From assembly GCA_025667525.1 (NCBI GenBank), contig CM046882.1, forward strand, positions 217,728,592 through 217,792,591: a DNA stretch of 64,000 nucleotides. The letters are read 5' to 3'. This document shows, piece after piece, positions 57,581 through 64,000 of the stretch (the stretch's first letter is position 1; each line of letters begins with the position of its first letter). This DNA is from Glebionis coronaria (lineage: Eukaryota; Streptophyta; Magnoliopsida; Asterales; Asteraceae). The position numbers and the translations under genes are program-made. The notes beneath the pieces were generated by a model, which made no database searches, was not told where the DNA came from, and saw only the letters and a program-made list of their open reading frames with translations.

Positions 57581-60500
57581 TGTAACACCCCCAAATTTAT
57601 ACAACTCAATACAACGGAAGACTAGTTGGTGTTACGGGATAGCACATTACTCACATCATAGACAACGCTTGAAAATCGCGTCGTTTAATAATAAAGCATT
57701 TCCATTCATAAATATCAAATTTACATAGGTCCCAAGTCATTGTATTTAATACATGTTTTACAAAGAATTTGAATGGAAATAAGTATTTAGGTGCGGGCCA
57801 TGAATTCTTGTTGTCTTCCCGAGAATTACCTTCAAGTACCTGAGATAAAACATGTTAAAAGAAAAGGTCAGCGATAACGCCGAGTGAATTCATAGAGTTT
57901 AATAAATTCCATCAATATAACTTTGGTATAAAATTATTACCAAAAATCATTTCGTACAAATCATTGTAATAGGCCATAAAATAGCCAAAGTCATTTTTAT
58001 ACAAATCCTTATCGAAAATCATAATATAGGCATTTTCCTTAAAAATCGTTATACGAGCCAATGTCGTGAAAACATCATACAATACGTTTTATAACGTTGT
58101 ATAGATTAAATAAAAACCGTTATATGAATATGGTTATATAAAACCAAAACATGAACATAAAATCAATAGTATGACCCCGTATTGCTAGTCAGGCAATACA
58201 TCGTAATTCGGTGCGTTTAGTAGTATTTCGGTAATTGGATTATTATAAGCCACATGACATTGTTACCTTACTACAACAAACAACGGGTAGCTAGCCCGAA
58301 ACTCAATTTTCCCATCTATATTAGCGTGTCGTCACAAAGTTCACGCTATGGAAATCTTCTCATACATAAATTCGCTTACCAATCTATGTGGCACGACGGG
58401 GATCAACCTTCAAGGCGCGAACTTGGGTGATCGTCCCCAAATAGTACTATTATATGCATAAACGTCTACCAAATCCCGGTAGTTCACAATTCATGCTAAT
58501 GGGACCATTAGTGACATAACCTAACTTTAATAATCCATTTAATTTCATCTATCGGGTCCTTTAATCATTTATTGGGTCATACAATCGGGTCATACAATCA
58601 TTCGGGTCCAAATCAATAAACAAACAATCGGGACAAATGGTGTCCTATTTATAAAAACTAACATGTTATCTCCCTCGCGGGTTTATAAAACATTTCATAC
58701 AAACATTTAAAAGAGTGCGAGGCTATGAACTCACGTTGATGTGGGAAAGCGGGTCATCGGCAATTCAGATGTACGGTACGTGCTTCAATCACGGAAACCT
58801 AGACAAATAATACTTGTCTTAGACTCTTGTCCAATGACTTTATAAAATAACAATTATGTATACATATGATGATATTATATATATGATGATGATCAAGTGG
58901 GTTTATATATTTTTACTCATTCGTTATAGTGTTTATGTGTTGGTAACATTTTTATACTAGTTTTACTAGTTTTACTTATTTACATGTTTTAGGCCCAATA
59001 ACCCTATTACAAGCCCAATACTTTATATTAGTCCATTTTACACTTTTATTATCAGTATTATACTTTTCATGTTGGGCCCAAGTGGGTTAAGCCCAATAAG
59101 TAAGTTTATAAGTGTTTTACCAAATTAGTCGGGTTTATTGTCCATTAAGGCTACTTTGGCCCGTTAATGTCTATATGTTGTAAAGCTCGGGTTTTATCGG
59201 TTTTTACTTGTTATATATGTTTATACATCAGTATCTAAGTTTATAAAAGTTTACATTAGACGGGTCCAACCGTCTAAGTTTTATTTAACAAAAATGTTAA
59301 TCTTTCGGTTTTAGCCGAAAAGACGTAAAAATCATGTTTATAGTTTTTATAACTTATAAATCTTATTGAACTATCATTTTTATAAAGTGTCCATTTATTT
59401 AAACTTATACATATTTATATTAATGAAATTTTTAAGTTAGTGGGTTTTAATTCACATTTTATACTATATTAGTTTGAGTGCTTATATAATACTATTAAAC
59501 ATTAATTCATCAAAATCTGATTTTTAGTTTCATCTTCACCATTTTTATCATATCTTGAGTTCTATAAGAAGATAGAAGCTCATTTTTGGATGGCATAAAC
59601 TTCATATTATGTGCTACAAATACGTTAGTTATAGCTACTGCTCATTCCATGTCTAACTATCCTTAACAGTCCCTACAAAACAGACTATTCAGATTGGTAC
59701 ACTCATCTTGTTTTGATCATATCTCACTCATTTTGATGATTCCATTGCATAGACAACTCTCAAATGTGTATGACATATAACACTTACTGTAAAGGGATTC
59801 CACCATGCAATTTTATCAGTTTATAACTTGGTTACTTACTGTTTTTATACAGCCATCTTATTAAGCAAGATTTAACCATTTTTACATGTGGTTTTTCCAT
59901 CTTTTTACCCATGTTTATCAAATCTATCAACACCAAATCCCCACATAATATTTTTAATCATCATTCATCATCATATAAATATACATAAATAAAGAAAATA
60001 CAAGATTACATAATCAAAATAACAAGAGGATAGGAAGAAACAATCTCTATACCACCAAAGTGATGAAAAGGTTGAGATTTTGGATGAACAAGGCTTGGTT
60101 TTGGTAACCAATCTTATGAAATATCTAGACCACCTTCAAGATTACCAAGGATATGAAGACACTTTCAACAAATCAGCCCTAAACTCCTTCTTTAAATCAG
60201 CCCAAAGACCTCCATGAAAACTCCTTTTTATATATTAAAATCACCTCCAATCTTCATCTTTTTGTGTAGTTATCAACATATGTTGATTATATCTTTTGTT
60301 TATGGTTAAAATTTGATGATGATGGTGATATAATGGTGGTGTTGGACGTTCAAGGGGAGAGAGGAAGATTTGTGTGTGTTGCATGAGTTGAATAATGAGT
60401 TGCTAGTTTGGCTTGAGTGGTTTTGTGTGCATGTAGTTTGGTGGCAAAGTTAAGACAAGTGTCTTAGCTTTGTTACTAAGCTTTGACACATAATGGTGTG

Positions 60501-61064
60501 TTGTAGCTTACACTTGGCCATCCCATGTGGGGGTGGGGCAAGTTTATTCTTGCCTCATCCCCATTTAATTACGGGTACTCCTCGATTCTAGTTTCCTCGA
60601 TTTGCGTGCCCTGGTGTTGTTTTACGAAAAACGTTTTTATAAATTATGAATCAACGGTACAAAAAGAATCCAATAAAAATTGTCTCATCAAAAACGGAGT
60701 TCGAAAACGTAAATACGTAATCCTAAGGTTTCCGGTTTAGTCGTAAAGGACGTTAAATTAAAATCGTAAGTCCTAATCTCTTCTCGTAAATTTGTGAGTT
60801 TATGAACCAACACAAATTTAAAATCTCAAAATAATATTCACGGACAAATTTATTTTCTGAAATGTCGGACTGTCACCAAAACGGTGTATGTAAACGTAAG
60901 CACGTAACGTTGAATCCTCTGGTTTAGACGTAGTCGATGCTACTTCAAGACGTAAATCCAAATTTCTTCCCAAAAATAAGTGAGTTCATAATATAACATT
61001 AAAATAATGTTTTTAAATAATATTTGAGAATAAAATATCAACCATAAATTGACGGATTGTCACA
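57581..61064 (-). repeat. LTR between elements A and B, 3484 bp
   Basis: Plus strand TGTAACACCCCCAAATT to CGGATTGTCACA. Aligns end to end with 24210-27642 with many substitutions and small indels. No gene. Confidence 0.85.
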
Positions 61065-61510
61065 GCATTTACCCCTAAACAGGATCTTTGTCCTCAAAGA
61101 TCATCTTACCTTACTACTCGCTTCTTACAGAGTTAAAGCCATGTGGGTATTTCCTCCACATTCGGTATTTTCTCACAAGTGTAACCCATTACAATACGCG
61201 AGTTTCATCAAACATAACTACGGGAATAATATCAGGCTTAATGTTGACTTACTTTCTTTATCCATGATCTTCACGGGTTTTTGATGAATGCAACTTTTCA
61301 CCGATCTAAGCTTTACTAAGAAACAATCAGATTCTCACTTGATAGATATTCCATCAAGTTCAATATACGAATCATAATTCACGCAGCTCTTGAAGTCCTA
61401 GGGTAGATCCAGCTTGTATGCCTTTCAAACCAATCTTTTTACATCATCTCTATGGTCCCATACAACGGGGACTTATATCCCATGATCTTTCAGATCATCA
61501 ATTCATTTTT
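61065..61510 (-). pseudogene. Element B polypurine tract and integrase C-terminal remnant
   Basis: The minus strand beside the LTR reads GTTTAGGGGTAAATGC (61065-61080). The following stretch matches 27660-28080 of element A with the same decayed integrase end. The 75-codon plus-strand frame here is chance. Confidence 0.5.
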
Positions 61511-61974
61511 CCATGGTTAAAATTTTTGGCATAACTTCGCTACCCATCTGGCACTTCAAGATCTACATTTCATATTCACATAACCTCCTGCCCACTACTG
61601 GCAGTCAATAATCAAATCCTAATTTCAACAATCATTTCAGGTCTCGCGGGTTGGGTAATTTGCAAGGTTAGGTTCGCCATCATAGGAAACCTTAAACCTA
61701 AAAGACGTGTCCAACTCACAATAGGTGTATTTCGGGTGTCTTCATCTCAACTCCTGCTTACAGATGCTCTAATTTTTAAATCTTAACAAGATTCGATATC
61801 GATCCTAACACGATAATTATCAATGATAATCTCTCCAAAGGAAAACGATTATACGGTTTATTACCAAAGGTCAATCATTCAAACATAAAACAACACTTAT
61901 AGTATTTTGTATCGCTACTTTACCTCGTCTCTTCGATTTGGGGTGGTAAACAATACTCTCTTCAAGATTCGTTC

Positions 61975-62193
61975 TCAATGACTCCTGAGCAAATCTCTAG
62001 AAATTCGATGCGAAGCAAGGATCTTGATAGAGATGATCGGTACAGGCACACCATGTTTACACAACTCCTTTAAATATAAAAGAGTCAATTTCTTCATCAA
62101 GAATCTATCATTAACAGGAATGATATTAGCAGATTTGGTCAGTCTGTCGATGATGACCCAAATCGAATCAAATTCAGATGATGACCTTCGCAA
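61975..62193 (-). pseudogene. Element B integrase core remnant
   Basis: Minus-strand frame with [17 protein letters not shown] and VPVPIISIK, the twin of the element A remnant at 28491-28769. One catalytic aspartate is within VIIDR-type context only; the SDR motif is lost. Confidence 0.75.
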
Positions 62194-63259
62194 TAGTTAG
62201 ACGTTTACTAATGTATGAGGCGATGTCTGCCTTCATAATTTGTCATTAGTACATCTTCTTCAGATAAAGATACTTTAAATCAGAAATGACAGGAATAGAA
62301 TACTTATACTTACGGGATTCCAACATAACTAAATCTCAAAATCTCCATATTTAGGCAACCACAAGTGGCCTTTTATACATTTAACGCCATAGGCTTCTCA
62401 ATTCTAATTGTTCACATTAGCCGCGAACCACTTTTATTATCTATATTATCCTTTTTATAAGCATCGGCTATATTTTAAATTGTTCGACAAATTTTATTTT
62501 GTACCATCATTACTAAGGATCACATCCTAATTGATTCGTTATCCTTTCTATATTATGTGTCAGTATCTACATTCACCTTCCCTGATGAAATAATTATCAT
62601 GTCCGTATTTATTCAAAAATTCTTTCTTCACATTTTCTAAGTCTTAGTTCTTATCTCAACTATTATTTTTATCAGTTTTGCTCAATCCGACGTTTAAAGC
62701 GTCGATAAGTATTACCAGTAATTAATAATAAATATTAAATTTTATGAGACGTAAACATAAAAATTTTAAATTTCTTAGTTCGACCAATTATATAAAAATG
62801 TTCAAAAGAAATTTGAATTTAATCAAGATTTTTGTTGATTTATCGAAAAAAATAATTAGAAATATTCGTAAATGTTCGAAAAAAATCTTTGTTTATATTT
62901 TGGTCAAAATTTTCTTAGTTAAAAAGCAAAAAATTATTGTTTCAAATTTCAAGTTAAGGTTTAAATGGTTTCGTCAATCCCTCTTAGGTTGTCTTGAGGT
63001 ATACACAAACATTTACCCCTAAACAGGAGTTTAGTTAAATGTTTTGGGTTTAATGGAACAATCCCTTAAAAATTTCTTTGATAAAATATCTGTCAAAACA
63101 TTTTCCATTTTCTTTTTAGTAAAACCAAAAGCCTTAATGGCTCTAATCTTTGAAAAGTCATTATAGGTTCCATTATCTTATTAATCACACGGTCAAATAA
63201 TGTAAAGGATTAAGTCTTAAATCACATGTTAATTATTCAAGGTACAGGTTTTCATTGTT

Positions 63260-63850
63260 CGGCCAATTTAGGGCAATATATAATTAATTATTAACTTCTT
63301 CTTATTCTTATAAACAAACAAATGGTCCTTAATGATCACGAGCATGAATTTATCAAATTACAACCTACACACGAGATTCACCAAATTTATGAATACTACA
63401 TGTGCATTAGTCAATCCAAACGACATCACGTGAAACTCATAATGTTCATTACAAGTACCAGATGTAGCGATTGGAATAGATAATCTTTTTCGCGGATGCG
63501 AAGTTGATGATAACCATGCCGTGGATCAAATCTTTAGAACATATGCTAGAACCTTGTAAATGATCGAACAATCTATCATCTTGGGTAGTGGATGTAGATT
63601 TTTAATCGTCAATTTCCTAGTTTACGGTAATTAGTAAACATGAGGAATGATAACACCATAGCTCTTCATGATGACGAGCTTGGTAGAATAAAATCTTTCT
63701 CCGACAACTCTCCCAGTTGTACGGTAATTCCTTTAATTCAGATGGTCTTGACGTACACTGCATACGCCACAGGTGCAGCACTGAGAATATAATCAATACC
63801 AAATTCAACTTGCCTTAATGGCGAAAGTCTAGGTAATTCATCAATAAATA
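63260..63850 (-). pseudogene. Element B reverse transcriptase remnant
   Basis: Matches element A 54400-54990, with the same decayed RT words on the minus strand (GYHQLR-type block near 63500; LRQVEF-type block near 63815). Multiple stops. Confidence 0.68.
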
Positions 63851-64000
63851 CTTACTAAAGTTTTAGATAACAAAAACATCTTTTAATAAATTCATATTAG
63901 GTTCTTCTAGATTACAATATCTATAACTAGTTCACAACCATTCACGGTATAATTTTAAGTCTAAATGCAGGATATGGTCATCCATCAAGAATTATTTAGA

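Larger units (their letters stand above)
57581..64000 (-). mobile_element. Element B: second copy of the element A family, incomplete at window end
   Basis: LTR 57581-61064 followed by internal sequence to the window end, in the same orientation and order as element A. It keeps the unoccupied site of Athila2 (GACGTAAACATAAAAATTTT near 62746-62765). It is either the second unit of a tandem LTR array or a copy inserted into element A; the right end would decide. Confidence 0.78.

Overview
The window reads as nuclear DNA of a flowering plant, most likely an Asteraceae. The Athila-type and chromovirus-type polyproteins, and the extra ORF after the copia pol, are closest (from memory) to those common in composite genomes such as lettuce, sunflower and Tanacetum. 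I see no host gene: nearly every base can be assigned to an LTR retrotransposon or to something inserted in one.

Layout. (1) 1-3554 (+): 3' end of a Ty1/copia element, with a broken post-pol ORF, polypurine tract and a 515-bp LTR. (2) 3555-24209 (-): Athila1, an old Ty3 Athila-type element. Its 3' LTR is cut by the copia element and its body is split by (3) G1, 5439-18608 (+), a Ty3 chromovirus (Tekay-like) with TSD AACAT. G1 carries a 5'-truncated LINE-like fragment in its left LTR and a 1621-bp solo LTR (TSD CTAAG) in its right LTR. (4) 24210-end (-): two head-to-tail copies, A and B, of a decayed chromovirus (LTR-internal-LTR-internal) that cut Athila1 in its gag. (5) Athila2, 29277-53888 (-), TSD GTAAA, sits inside internal region A. 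(6) N1, 41055-52361, TSD AAACA, sits inside the 5' LTR of Athila2. It is an 11.3-kb non-coding LARD-type element with two LTRs of exactly 2893 bp that match everywhere I compared them. The right half is therefore nested four deep: Athila1 > A > Athila2 > N1.

Working parts. Each Ty3 element shows parts of the expected cycle: LTR promoters (TATA boxes), primer-binding sites (initiator-Met tRNA for G1 and N1, Asp tRNA for Athila2), polypurine tracts, gag, protease, reverse transcriptase, RNase H and integrase. All coding elements are broken by stops or frameshifts. N1 has no proteins and, if mobile, must borrow them. The strongest novelty candidate is in G1: the gag reading frame is interrupted three times by 73-84 bp GT...AG segments whose removal keeps a single frame through the zinc knuckle into protease, i.e. 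apparent spliceosomal introns in a retrotransposon gag. Other notable signals are the fresh LARD N1, a 21-bp motif shared between a copia ORF and its own LTR, and a tRNA-like/SINE-like head in the Athila2 LTRs.
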